This document shows, one piece after another, positions 10,013 to 20,006 of a DNA stretch of 21,466 bases. Position 1 is the stretch's first letter, and each line of letters begins with the position of its first letter. The DNA is taken from the NCBI GenBank assembly GCA_019693395.1, contig JAAMXP010001428.1, positions 1 through 21,466 of the forward strand, written 5' to 3'. The translations under genes were made by a program, and so were the position numbers. The notes under the pieces are model-generated. The model had not been told where the DNA came from, searched no databases, and saw only the letters and a program-made list of their open reading frames with translations. The DNA is from Ettlia oleoabundans. Taxonomy: Eukaryota > Chlorophyta > Chlorophyceae > Chlamydomonadales.

Positions 10013-11304
10013 TCAGCAGGGGCACAGCAGGCCAAGCTTGCTTGCCTGGTGGTCCACATCAAACCTAGTGGCTGTGGCCTTGGGCACATCGGCACTGTGG
10101 CCCGTCTCCTCGGGCTGCAGGGCTCCCTGGGCAGCAGATGCGGCTGACATGGGGGTGCCATCCTCCTGCAGCGGCTCACCCTCCTTAGCCGCACTGCAGG
10201 GGGCAGCGGCTTGTGTGCACATGTGGTGCAGTGAGTGCAACAGGCGCAGGCAGGGCCCAAGGCTTGGTTTATGGCCCAGCCTCACTAGACTCCAGCCCCA
10301 CACAGTCCAGGCCCCCACCTGGTCTGGTTGGCAGCCTCCTGCTCCTTCTCCGACATGCCCCTTCCTGGGTGCTCCTCACTGCTGCGGCCACCTCCTGCCC
10401 ATCTGGCCACGGCTGAGGTGTGCAGGCCGCAGCTAAGAGCCCGCCTGGCCTCCAGCCAGGGGTTGCCGCCATCCGTCTTCAGCAGCAGGGCTGGCTGCGA
10501 AGTGCGCAAGCCCCCTGTGCACTGGTTTGTGCGGGAGTGTGCCAGCAGAGCTGCCATGAAGGGTCCCTTGCCCGGCAGCGGCGGCTCCGGCATGTCTGGG
10601 TTGTCGGTGGGGGGCGGGAAGATGTCTGCAGCACCGGCAGAATCGTGAGCCGTGCATTCGGAGCTATGTTGGTGGTCGGGTGACTGGAAATTACCAGCAC
10701 AGGAGGCAGCAGGGCAAAGTTTATGAAGGGCAAGGAGTGGGTGCAATGCCGGTGCCTAAGATGGCGCTGTACAGCCGAGTTGGTCACCAGGTGAGGGGTA
10801 GCGGGGTGGCACGACATCTGGGTCCCGGCGCGGGGTGCCCACGTCAGGGGGGTAGAGGTCAGGGTCGGGATTGCCTGGGTCTACTGCAGCCACACAGGCA
10901 CAACACCCACCCGTACCACAATCAACAACCCAGTCCTGCACATCTGCTCCTCCGAACACAATTTCAGACTGGGCTAGCAGGCATTGGCCCACCTGGACGT
11001 GGGCTGTCGTGTGGATAGGCGGGTGGGTAGATGTCTGGGTGGCGCCCAGGCAGGTCTCCAGGCCGGTCTGGGCCTCGAGCCACAACTCCAGCACCACCAC
11101 AGGAAGCAATGGCACGCACAGCGGCACCTGTCCTGCCGACAGCCGCTCCAGGGATGCCGCTCCTCGCAACACCACTCCTACACCGTATATAATCGTTTTA
11201 ATTTGCAGCCATGGCCGCTCTCCTGTCAGTCTATGGACGCACCTGCCGAGAGGTGCTACGCCTCACCTGACGGAGGTCAACATCACAGCAAGCTTAGTCG
11301 CCAT
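10013..11304 (-). CDS. Unrecognised protein with organelle-type presequence and PD-x-x-PP repeats
   Basis: Five exons on the minus strand: 11304-11267, 11177-10993, 10883-10788, 10625-10319 and 10193-10013, giving 268 residues with every phase matching. The start MATKLAVMLTSVR and the next 35 residues are rich in Arg, Ala, Gly and Ser with no acids, as in mitochondrial (or plastid) presequences. A proline/aspartate-rich block follows, with the repeated pattern HPDIYPPAYP, DPDLYPPDVG, DPDVVPPRYP and PDIFPPPTDNPDMPEPP. Exon 3 is a symmetric phase 1-1 exon holding two of these copies. The rest has a stretch resembling a second presequence (MAALLAHSRTN through GLHTSAVARWAGG) and a charged Ala/Glu-rich tail ending LGLLCPC. 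No domain is recognised; a disordered or LEA-like stress protein is a guess. The exon 4-5 part is less certain than exons 1-3. It is divergent from the gene starting at 11913. Confidence 0.6.
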
Positions 11305-11912
11305 GTATGCTATTAATACGTAAGGAGACACAGGACACAGAGTCAACAAGGCCATAATTGGGCATCCAACTCCTCAACTTTCCACCCAAACAAGCCTGAT
11401 TGATGTTGTCAACTTCCGGCCCCAATGGTTCAGTTCTGCTGGCGACAGCACCCTGTCTTAGAATTCCCTCCACCAGCAGCAATATGATACATGTATGCGT
11501 CAATCTTCTCTTGTTTCGCAATGCGCTCAGAAAGCGGATGCGGCCGTTTAGTGCTAAGAGCAACGCCCTTTGGGGGAAATTGCTTGTGGACCTTGATTCT
11601 TCAACGCGCTCAAGGGGGGTTTATCTCCCCTATGCTTCGGTGGGTAACACTGTCACCCCCGGAGAGGGGGGTGAAGGTGTCGACGTGTTAACACATGATG
11701 TGGCACTAGGAACTGCCAAACGCCAAATATTCGTAAATCTCGTACATCATTAAATAAAATATCTGAAAAGAAGCGGCAACCAGTCAGATCCATTACCACC
11801 GCAACCCGCCACGTGTCACGTATGGTTGGCATGAAACCGGAAGCTGTCTCACACAGCGATCTACGCTTTCAGTGACTTTGATGCTGAGTGAACTGCACAA
11901 CACCAAGACCCC
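11305..11912. promoter_or_regulatory. Shared 608-bp upstream region of the two divergent Pro-rich genes
   Basis: The region separates the start codons of the two head-to-head genes. It is more AT-rich near its right end (TTAAATAAAATATC at about 11751-11764) than the flanking genes. It contains a structured stretch at 11613-11694. A 117-codon open frame (11400-11753) shows no recognisable protein and is not called. Confidence 0.45.
11613..11694. other. Structured element: two hairpins and a 10-bp palindrome
   Basis: Hairpin one is AGGGG (11613-11617) with CCCCT (11627-11631), extendable by a G-T pair. Hairpin two is ACAC (11647-11650) with GTGT (11677-11680) and, after a 2x2 internal loop, TCACCCCC (11653-11660) with GGGGGTGA (11667-11674) around a 6-base loop. 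A perfect palindrome GTGTTAACAC follows at 11685-11694. The pairing can be read in the sequence. Whether it acts as RNA or as a DNA site is unknown, and it fits no RNA family I recognise. Confidence 0.4.
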
Positions 11913-13037
11913 ATGAGCATCATCTCGACAACAGGGACGAGAAGGTACGAAAGTTTGGGTGCTGACATGCCTGTGTCTGCTCTCACAGGTCAAGGGAAGC
12001 TCGACTATCCCTCGTTGCCTTCTCGCTGCCTGCAGCTGCTGCCGCACCCTGCAGGGCAACGGCAGCACTCCAAGGCTGAGGCCGGTGTCTGCTGAGTGCC
12101 GGTTGCGGCGCACCGATGGCGCCAATGCCCTGTGGGCGGGGAGCAGATTACAATGTGGATTTACTGCACATAAAAGGCCTTCTGCTGCTACAAACGTGAG
12201 GGTGGGCAGCAGCGTATGTTCAGTTAGCAATATATACCATATCTCTTGACCAGCAGTTGGCTGGTAGGGTGGAGCTGTATCTTGCACTTAGTGCTGCATG
12301 TGCTGCTGCTGCTCGTGGCCACCCTTGTTGCAGGCGTACAGCAGCGGTGGTGGCGGTGCTGAGGGCAATGAGGCTCAGGAGCTTCCCTTTCCTTCCATAC
12401 CTCATCCAGACTACGATGCTGAACGGCCGCAAGAACAGACAGCCCCAGAGCCTGACAACCCGCTGCCGGAGGGCTTGCCCCCAAACCACCTCGGGGAGGA
12501 GGAGGTCAGCTGCCTGCTGGACTTCTCCCTACTCCTCAACACGTTCTTCACCCTTGCTTCTGCCTCAAAACTTCCAGCCCTATAGGAACCTTCACAGGTT
12601 CAGCTTAGCGAACTTGGATTGCGGCTGCTTTATTTCCTGCCCGTCACCGCTACCACTGCAGGGTCCCAAGGGGCCCGAGCCAGAAGTGCCTGTGCCACGC
12701 CGCAGCGAGCCTGACATTGCACCGAGCTTCCCGCCTGACGTGAGTATATTTGCTGATGCTGACTGTTGCTTTTACTGATTCATGGTTGCTGCGTTGTTTG
12801 GCAATGGAGGGCTGAAGCAGACGTGCATGCTGCCATCAACACCATAAAAAGTAACCAGTTGCATTGCACTGGTCTGCCTTCCTGCAGATTGTGCCAATGC
12901 CTGGCCCGCCAGAGGCCCCGCAAAGAGGCCCGCCTGTGGAGCTGCCAGGCAGCCCAGCACCACCGGAATTCCAGCCATCCAGAACTCCCTCGGGAATGCC
13001 TGACCGGGGCGGCAACGAGATCACCTTCCCTTCTTGA
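11913..13037 (+). CDS. Unrecognised protein with organelle-type presequence and Pro/Glu-rich body
   Basis: Five exons: 11913-11944, 12036-12195, 12334-12504, 12662-12739 and 12888-13037, giving 196 residues. The start MSIISTTGTRS leads into an Arg-rich stretch (STPRLRPVSAECRLRR, then SRLQCGFTAHKRPSAATN) with almost no acids until AYSSGGGGAEG, where a presequence could be cut. The remainder is dominated by Pro, Glu and Asp: PFPSIPHPDYDAE, GLPPNHLGEEE, GPKGPEPEVPVPRRSEPD, SFPPDIVPMPGPPE, ending GGNEITFPS. Exons 3 and 4 are symmetric phase 0-0. The first exon is modelled from a good donor (AAG|GTACGA) and a pyrimidine-rich acceptor at 12035. An alternative acceptor at 11988 hits a stop in this phase. 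No known domain is seen. It resembles the divergent neighbour at 10013-11304 in layout and composition, including a very short phase-2 first exon. Function unknown; soluble organelle protein inferred. Confidence 0.62.
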
Positions 13038-13538
13038 CCTGCCTGCCCAGCTGCTGAAGGACTGCAAAGGCGCAGGCACGTCAACTGCTTGTAAAGGCAA
13101 AGCAACCTCAGAAGTAGCGCTCAAGGCTTACAGGGCTGCTGAGCCAGCAGCTGGACAGATTAGGCTCAAGGAGCGGGACATGGGGATCCCCGTGGGAGGC
13201 ATTGGCGGGTTGCAACGTAACAAATGCTGGTTGTACAAGAAGCACTATTCGTAAAGAGGATGCGAAAATCGTTAGTCGCAACATGAAAAGGCGAGGCGTG
13301 TATACAAAAACATGGAAATGGAAAATTGTTGTGTTGTTGCATATCGCAAAAACAGTTGGTGCGAGCAAAGAATAAGGCAAGGAGATGGTGCATCCCAACA
13401 AGCTTGCGCAGCATGGAGGCTCACAAACGGGACAAGGTTGTTGCTGGCAGAAGTCCAAGCAACAGGTGGTTTCACTCACTTGATGCAGCCCTACAAACGC
13501 GCCAGGCATTGATGGCTGCTATTGCTGGCAGGACAGAA
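13038..13538. other. Convergent 3' intergenic region
   Basis: The 501 bp lie between the stops of the plus-strand Pro-rich gene and the minus-strand Dof gene. The middle (13255-13340) is AT-rich with A-runs. TGTAA at 13090-13094 serves the plus gene. TTACA at 13128-13132 (TGTAA on the minus strand) could serve the Dof gene with a 3' UTR of about 410 bases. No gene was found. Confidence 0.45.
13090..13094 (+). terminator. TGTAA poly(A) signal
   Basis: TGTAA lies 53 bases after the stop codon at 13037. In chlorophyte algae TGTAA replaces AATAAA as the usual polyadenylation signal, placed a short way upstream of the cleavage site. The assignment rests on position and motif only. Confidence 0.45.
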
Positions 13539-15780
13539 TCACGCATCACCACCATTGCGTGCGGCGCTGCCATTGGCCGCCACCAGCTGCTGCAGGGCTC
13601 CGTTGGGCACCATGCCTAGCGAGTTGAGCAGCGAGCCACCGGTAAGGGCGGAGCCCATCAGTGATTGCTGCAGGCCTGACAGCCCGCCGCCAGCCCCACC
13701 CAGATGCAAATTGGGTGGCGGCTGCGGCATGGCCACCAGGTTGGCTGCTGCCGTGGAAATCGGGTTGGCAAGCGGTGGCTGCATGGCGGGCCAGCTGCCT
13801 GGTGCCGGCGGCAACAAGCCACCGCCCCAACCTCCGCAGGTGCCTGGCAGCTGGCCCCACATGCCCAGCGCCCCGCCGGCAACATGCGACTGGGGCCACG
13901 GGGTGGGAGGCTGTGGCTGTGTGGCAGGCGGTGTACTGAGTGGTTGGCTGCCCAAAGGGGCACTGCCGGGCGGCATGCCCATTCTAGCCGCGTCTGCTGC
14001 CGCTGGCATGCCGTAGCCAGGCTGTCCCTGTGCCATGGAGCCCCCGGACGGCAACACAGGCATCCAAGGCGAAGGCGCAAAGGGGCCGCTGCCGTAGGGT
14101 GGCCACACGCTTGCGTAGGGGTTTGCTGCCAGCATGTGCTGCTGGTTGGCCGCCAAGCTGAGCCAGTCATAGGCAGGCTGCCCTGTCATGCCCGTCCCAG
14201 ATCCATCTGTGGCAGACCGTGGCTGCGCAGAACTGTTGGGCGGCAATCCCTGGCCCGGCGGCGGCGGCTCGCTGACATTGGCAGGCCCCGTTGCAGCACC
14301 GTTGTCTGTCCTCATGCGCTTCACCCGCTGCTCCGTCTCGCCATCGCCATCGCCGCCACCGTCGCCAGGCTGCTGCGCAGGCCTGGGCCCTGTGACAGCT
14401 GCTGCGCCACCCCGAGCGCTGCTGCCTGCTGGGCCCACAGGCTGGAAGGCTGAAGCGGGGTCAGGCATCACTGTTCCGCCACCACGAGAAAGAAAGCTGC
14501 CCAGCCTGCCCAGCTGGCCGGCTGCTGCTGCCCCCCCAGCAGATCCAGGGTCCATGGGGGCCCCAAACTTCAGCTGCAGAGGCAGGAAACGCAAGGTGAG
14601 GCCATGGCCAATCCATGCGGCAGCCAGGGAAGACCATGGCTGGGCTCACGCCGGCCAGCTGTCACCGGCTGCAACCCTCCGCCAAGCAGCATTACCTGCC
14701 AGCACAGCACTCGAAAGCAGGACACCGTGTAGGCAAGCAAGCGCGCCGGCTGCAATCAGTCGTGACACATTAAACTCACATTTGGCAAGCCAAACGCTGC
14801 CATGGAAGGGTCCATGATTGGCGGCAAGGGGGGCAGCATGCTGGCCAGCCCGGGCGGCAATGGTATGGGCAGCTGCATGCTGGATGCCCCGCCCAGCTGG
14901 AACGGTCCCGCTGACATCAAACCAGGCTGCGGCGGGAGGGCTGCCGGCTGTGCCGAGCTGGCGCTGCTGCGCTTGGCAGGCATGTCTGGCTTGGGGATGG
15001 CGGCTGCATCTGCTGAGGCCGCCTTGCTCTTGCGGCGGCCGGCTCCCACAGGAACATCCCGCAGCGTGCCCCCCACCGTCCAGTACCGCTGACAGCTCTG
15101 CAACCGTTCATGGCACAGCTCGAGCAGCAAATAAAGTAATATAATATACAACGGACCACCAGGAAGATGGACAGCACAGCAGGGCAAGCTGACCAAACCG
15201 GCAGCCGAGCACAAGGTGAAAGCATGGCCCATTGTAGTGCTTCATATCCACTTATGACATGCAGTTGCGCCACCCACCCTGCAGTAATATCTGGGTTGCT
15301 TGATGTTGTAGTTATTGTAGTAGCAAAACTTGGTGTCCTCGCTGCTGCATCGTGGGCACGCCTGCGTTCCTTCTGCACCGCGATCAACCAAACAGCGCAT
15401 CGCGGGGGATGCGAGGAGGCGTAGTGAGAATGGTGGGGGCTGGCAGCACCCTCAATGGGTGCAAGGTTGGATCTTTCGGCATGGTTCGTTCCACACGTTG
15501 TGCAATGCTTGAGGAGTGCTGATAAACAGCAGAACCCACCGGGGCGCGGCAGCTTGGGCTTGTCCTTAGTGCCCTGTTGGTTGCCACCACCACCACTGCT
15601 CCCCGATGCCGCTGGGTTGGGGCCCGATGCTGCCGGTTTATTTCCTGGTGCTGCCTGCCCATTGACTGCTTGCTTGTAGTGTTGTTCTGAATGCTCTACG
15701 GCCGTATTAGAGTTGACTGCCTGCGTTTCATCTGCCACAGTGCCTGCTGCTTCCGCCGCTTCACCACCGCTGTCAGCCAT
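13539..15780 (-). CDS. Dof-type zinc-finger transcription factor
   Basis: Four exons on the minus strand: 15780-15540, 15372-15278, 15097-14780 and 14573-13539, giving 562 residues. After an acidic/Ala-rich N terminus and KPKLPRP comes the Dof finger at about residues 86-135: [52 protein letters not shown]. The four cysteines follow CX2CX21CX2C exactly, and the basic RRKSK end is kept. Dof factors are plant-lineage nuclear proteins binding AAAG cores. Green algae usually have one or very few, while land plants have dozens. Two introns cut the finger region, one just before its first Cys and one between the last two Cys. The C-terminal 400 residues are Pro/Gly/Met/Gln-rich with a second basic patch (RVKRMR), suggesting an activation domain. 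MADSGG at 15780 is the preferred start; in-frame ATGs at 15837 and 15939 are possible. The last intron boundary (LPN|LKFGAP) is phase 0. Confidence 0.93.
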
Positions 15781-16288
15781 GATGCCCCTGGTAGCAGCCC
15801 CTGTTGGGCGGGCTGTTGCTCTGCTGAAGCCCTGCATGACATACCCGGCGGCCGTCACGTTGTAAAGGCACTTGTGTAAAAGGCACGGTAGCCGGACGCT
15901 TTTCGGGACGCCCGTCGTTCCACCACAACGGTGTTCCATGCACCGCGACTAGCGCTTTGTTGCACGATGAAGTTACGCTTTACCTGTTCCGACAGTGCGC
16001 TTCGTTCCGCTACCACTCTGGGTTTGTGGCTGTCAGCTTACTAGCGCGGCTAGTGGGCGATTATGGTGCAACAAGGGCTCCGTTGGTGAAAGGAAGGGCG
16101 TGACCCTATCACCGCTGCCAACGAATTCGGGCGCAAAGCGCTTTTGACCCCGCTTTTGCGCCCTACGTCAGCAAACCGACTGGTGGTGTTCCCCACTCGT
16201 GCGAACCCTTCATCTTTCACTCTACTACTGCAGTTGTCACACCACGGTGTTCTTGATGGATCGTGCATGTCCTTAAAACATAATTATG
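15781..16288 (-). promoter_or_regulatory. Upstream region of the Dof gene / 3' region of the PP7 gene
   Basis: Both flanking genes run on the minus strand, so these 508 bp hold the end of the PP7 transcript and the promoter of the Dof gene. Its main visible structure is the palindromic cluster at 16129-16163. Open frame continues upstream of the chosen Dof start as far as 15939, so part may be coding. No TATA box stands out. Confidence 0.4.
16129..16163. repeat. Inverted repeat with overlapping palindrome
   Basis: GGGCGCAAAGCG (16129-16140) faces CGCTTTTGCGCCC (16151-16163), complementary except for one extra base. The left arm also overlaps a perfect AAAGCGCTTT palindrome (16135-16144). Each arm contains GGCGCAAA, one position off the E2F consensus TTTSSCGC. 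The arms could serve as paired protein-binding half sites or form a cruciform. The regulatory role is inferred. Confidence 0.5.
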
Positions 16289-19200
16289 TCACGCCGCAGC
16301 CACAGCAAGTTCAGCAGCAGCAGTTGCCCCCCGCGTGCGCTTAGCCCCCCGCTGCTGCACCGCCGCTGCCACCTTGCGCGGGCTGCGCTCTGCGCCGCTT
16401 TCCTCCTTGCCGCCAAGTGCCTGGCGCTGCTGTTGAGAGGCTACTGTTGCTGCTGCTTCTGTGGCGGCGTGAGGCTGGTCAGCGGCGGGCAGCGTCGTGT
16501 TGCGGCTGCTTCCTTCCCTCGTCGCCTCTGCCACCTCCGCCACTGCTGTCTCCTCCGACTTGCTACTGGTCTCCTGCACAGCCACGGCCGCCAATGCTGC
16601 AGCAGAAGCTCCTGCTGCATCCGAACTGTTCGCCTCTGCTGCTGTGTGTTGCTCCGCTTGCTGCTGCTCCTGCTGCGAGGTGCCGGCATCACTGGCCGTT
16701 GACAGGGTGGACGCGGCGGTGCGCTCGACATCAGTCATGCCGCTGGCGTTGCTGGCAGCCGGTTCAAACTCTTCATCACTATCAGGAACATACAGGTCGT
16801 AGTAAGGCTGCGCCTGCACGCAGTACGCACCATGCTAAGTGTTGCTAAGCGCCCGAGGAGCAGGTGCCCAAAAACGCTTCAGCAGTTCACATGTGATCAA
16901 CCTTCTGTATAACCTGCAAACTTGATTGCCGATACCTCACACAGATTGAGCGACTTTGCCAGGCTGCCAATCAAGCAAGCAGGCAAGCGGTACGCACCTC
17001 TGGCCGCGGATGCGCCGCCGCAAACTGCCGCATGTCGGGCGTAGCCCAGTCTGGCGGCGTCAGTACCGCCACTGCTGCCAGGTTGTTGTACCGCTCTGCC
17101 TCCTCTGGCATGAACTGGGGATAGTCAGGGGCACTGCAGAGCTAGAAGGGCACAGGGGGTTGATTTGTAAATAGGGGCCAACAAGCGGGAGGGTGAGCAG
17201 TCGCAGAGATATGCCTGAAGCAACAACAGTCCGTGGGATACTTATGTCAGCCTGCCAAAGCTGACATCCTCTGCCGCAGCCCTGATTGCCTGTGCTGGCA
17301 CCTGAACTGCATCAGACCCTCTGGCGCCACTGTCAAAGGATGGTGCTGGCACCGTAAGGATGACGCAGCAGAAAAAGCACCTGAACACAGTCATCAGCTT
17401 GCCGGCGGGAGTGTCATGGTCGAGCGTGTAGCCGTTGCTCATAGGCTGCATGTCCTCCCGCCCTTCACGCGCATCGGGGCCCTCGTGAGACCGCAGCAAC
17501 AGCTTCAGACCGTTCTCACTCAAGAAGCGCTGCGAGCGCCACAGGGTTAGGGGGCATTTACAAGTGTTGGTGTATGTGCTGCACCGCTGCCATCATAATA
17601 TACAGCCTGGCTGCTGGCACCAGCTGGGTCTTGTGAAGCTCCCGCCAGGCACAACACAATCCCAACACAATCACCCCAACCCATTCTCGCATCCTACGCT
17701 ACCCACCCACCCACCTCCGTCACGTCTGGGCCAAAGCACATGCCCACACCGCGCGCCACATTTGGCTGGAAGCCCGGTTCCCCCACCGGGTCGCTCCACA
17801 GCACATCAGATGCGAGGCGGGAGACGCCCAGCCCATTTGGGTCCATGCCGCCCTTGCCTGATCGTGATAGGTCCTCCAGGTTGCCTAAAGTCACATCCTC
17901 AAGGCCTGCACACCAGCAGGAGAAGTCACTATCTCTGCAACAATTGCTGGCCTGGCCAGCAACGCAGCAGCTGTAACGTAGGACATGCGGGGCGCTAGAC
18001 GGGCGCCAGCGTGCAAATTGCACCAGTGTAGCAACGAAGGCAGCTCTGAGGTTAGTGACTTGCGGCAGCAGTGTAGGAAGACACGTGTAGCTGGCTGAGA
18101 CATTGAACAGGAATTGAGGCCTGCGGGAAGCAGCTGGAAGCAACTCCAAGTGCAAGGCGGTGTCACGGTACAGTCTTTCAGAATGCCTGCGCACCGAACA
18201 TCATCGGGTTGGTGCGCTTGCGCTTGTTCTTGCCCACGCCGCGCTGCGCCTGCCGCCGGAACAGTCCACCGTGCAGCACCAGCGTGTGCTGCCCTATCTT
18301 GGCGGCCAGCGGCAGCGAGGAAAATAGCCGCTTGCATGCCGCATACACAGGCTGCACACTGGCGGGCAGGCAGTTAGGCAAGGCAGAGCTTGCACGCTAC
18401 CACGGCCTCCACAGACCTTCAAACTCAACCAACACCCCACCCACCTGTACTACACAAGTCCATAACGACAACCAGCCAAACACACAGTGCAGCTGCAGAA
18501 CAGACTGCTCCCTCTGTGCTTAATAATGGGCTTCATTGCTGCTGCATGCCCGATGCGGCCTACTAGTAAGCCCCAACTGGCCCTCCCGACCTAAGTAGGC
18601 TGCCTACGCTGACTGCTCCTCACCCTCCAGTGGCTCTTGCCGTATTTGGCCACCAGCTCGCCCTTGAACCCGTACATCAGGGTGCAGGTGGCGCTCTCGT
18701 GGTTGCCGCGCAGCAGGAAAAAGTGCTGCGGCATCGCAAGCTTCCATGACACCAGCAGCAGCAGCGTCTCAATGCCCCTGCACACAGCAGCCACAGCTTT
18801 GCTAGAATGCTCAATGTCACTGATTTACATTTGGGCAAGCAAGCTGAAGAGAGAGTGCGCGAAATGACTGGCAGATGCTGCGCTGCTACACTGTCGCTTA
18901 TCATCTTCTCCTCGGCCCTCCCTGAAATACACTACTGCATTTTAAGCCCTGCGCTGCACCCTATTGCATAGCTATCTAGGCAGCTCATTTCACCAGGCTC
19001 CACGGTCTACAAAGTCGCCATTGAACACGAACATGGTGCTCTCACTTGGGCTGCCCACCACCTCAAACCTGCAGGCAAGGCGGCAAAGTTATTGGCACGC
19101 AGCAGCAGTGATGCGGTGCCAAGGGCGCACACATGCTTGGCAACGCAAAGCTTCTATTAAGCTGCTGAGAAGATGGAAACCCAGATGTGTTGCCTGCTGC

Positions 19201-19686
19201 AGCCAGCTGCTGCTCACAGTCGCAGCAGGTCGTGGAACTGGCCGTGGAGGTCGCCCACCATCACCACCCGACCCCCGGCTGCCGGGGCCACCTGCATCGA
19301 CGGTACAGTGGGTGGCGGTAACCCCTTACGGGCCACAAATCGCGCAGCATAAGGTGGATGGCGTCGCAACACGGATATCAGCAAAAGGTGAGGTGCAAGT
19401 GCAGGAGGGCCGCCACTAAGCCACCTCTGGCGGGAGCGGCAGCAGCGGCCTTTGAACTTGGGGCACGCACTGCACTGCTCGGCACGGCGCCCACCTCCAA
19501 CAACGTCGGCTCCAAGTGCAGCAGACGCTGGCATCGGTCTAACAGCGCCACACAGCGCTCGGCTGGCAGAATTTCGGTGAAGGCGGCCGGCCCGGCACGA
19601 CTGCCAGCGCTGAGTCTAGCTGCAGTCTCTGCAACCCATTTTGGCGAAGCTGCAGTCTCGGGAAGCTCCACCGCCTGCAGCTCCAT
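16289..19686 (-). CDS. PP7-type serine/threonine protein phosphatase (PPP family)
   Basis: Nine exons on the minus strand: 19686-19495, 19291-19218, 19068-18994, 18777-18624, 18351-18195, 17905-17715, 17529-17381, 17133-16998 and 16813-16289, giving 550 residues with all phases agreeing. The metal and active-site motifs of PPP phosphatases are complete: GDLHG (77-81), GDFVDRG (106-112), RGNHES (137-142), LHGGLFRR (191-198), RSHEGPDARE (from 294) and SAPDYPQF (331-338). The wording VLWSDPVGEPGFQPNVARG, RSHEGPDARE and YTLDHDTPAGKLMTVFSAPD matches plant PP7 rather than PP1/PP2A/PP5. The basic insert VGKNKRKRTN after HGGLFRR sits where plant PP7 has an extra loop reported to bind calmodulin; Arabidopsis PP7 is nuclear and acts in blue-light and heat-stress signalling. 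Residues 377-550 form an Ala/Gln/Glu-rich tail with basic patches (RSPRK, KRTR) that could be nuclear-import signals. The ATG at 19686 is the first Met in frame. Confidence 0.93.
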
Positions 19687-20006
19687 CCAGAGGTCCGAAC
19701 AACTCTCTGTTGGCCGACTGAAGCGGGTTGGACAGAGGACCTAGAACTGATCAGCAGAGGCCGTTGTAAACAGAGTTTACACAAGCATGAACAACACGGT
19801 GCAAGAGGAGGGGTACAAGACCATCAAGCAATGACAGGCTGGCAGGGTGGAGAGAGCACGGTAGATGAAATCTAGCACTCTCGCGGGTTCCTGATCGGCT
19901 TGAAGAGATACATCCGTGTACAGCAGCAGACAAGCAACATCTCTCTGCTCACTTCATCACATCTTTCTGCTGTAAAAGCAGAAGCCGGGTGGCAGTTGGC
20001 CACGCT
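19687..20006. promoter_or_regulatory. Shared 320-bp divergent upstream region (PP7 / CBP80)
   Basis: The region lies between the start codons of two genes transcribed away from each other, both for nuclear regulatory proteins. No TATA box or other familiar element is obvious. Open frames here are short and unlike known proteins. Promoter function is inferred from the gene layout. Confidence 0.45.

Noticed and set aside
11400..11753. 117-codon plus-strand open frame between the two Pro-rich genes
   Set aside because: It has no recognisable domain, overlaps the hairpin element, and has no start context or splice support.
11913..12095. Unspliced 60-codon frame from the ATG at 11913
   Set aside because: It stops without any domain. 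Splicing from 11944 to 12036 instead gives an in-phase protein running through four further exons.
15781..15939. N-terminal extension of the Dof protein from ATGs at 15837 or 15939
   Set aside because: The frame is open, but the acidic MADSGGE start looks more typical; without transcript data the longer forms remain possible.
16761..16771. tRNA B-box-like GGTTCAAACTC (and a similar one near 20170)
   Set aside because: Neither has a matching A box or acceptor stem at the right distance, and both lie in or next to well-supported genes.
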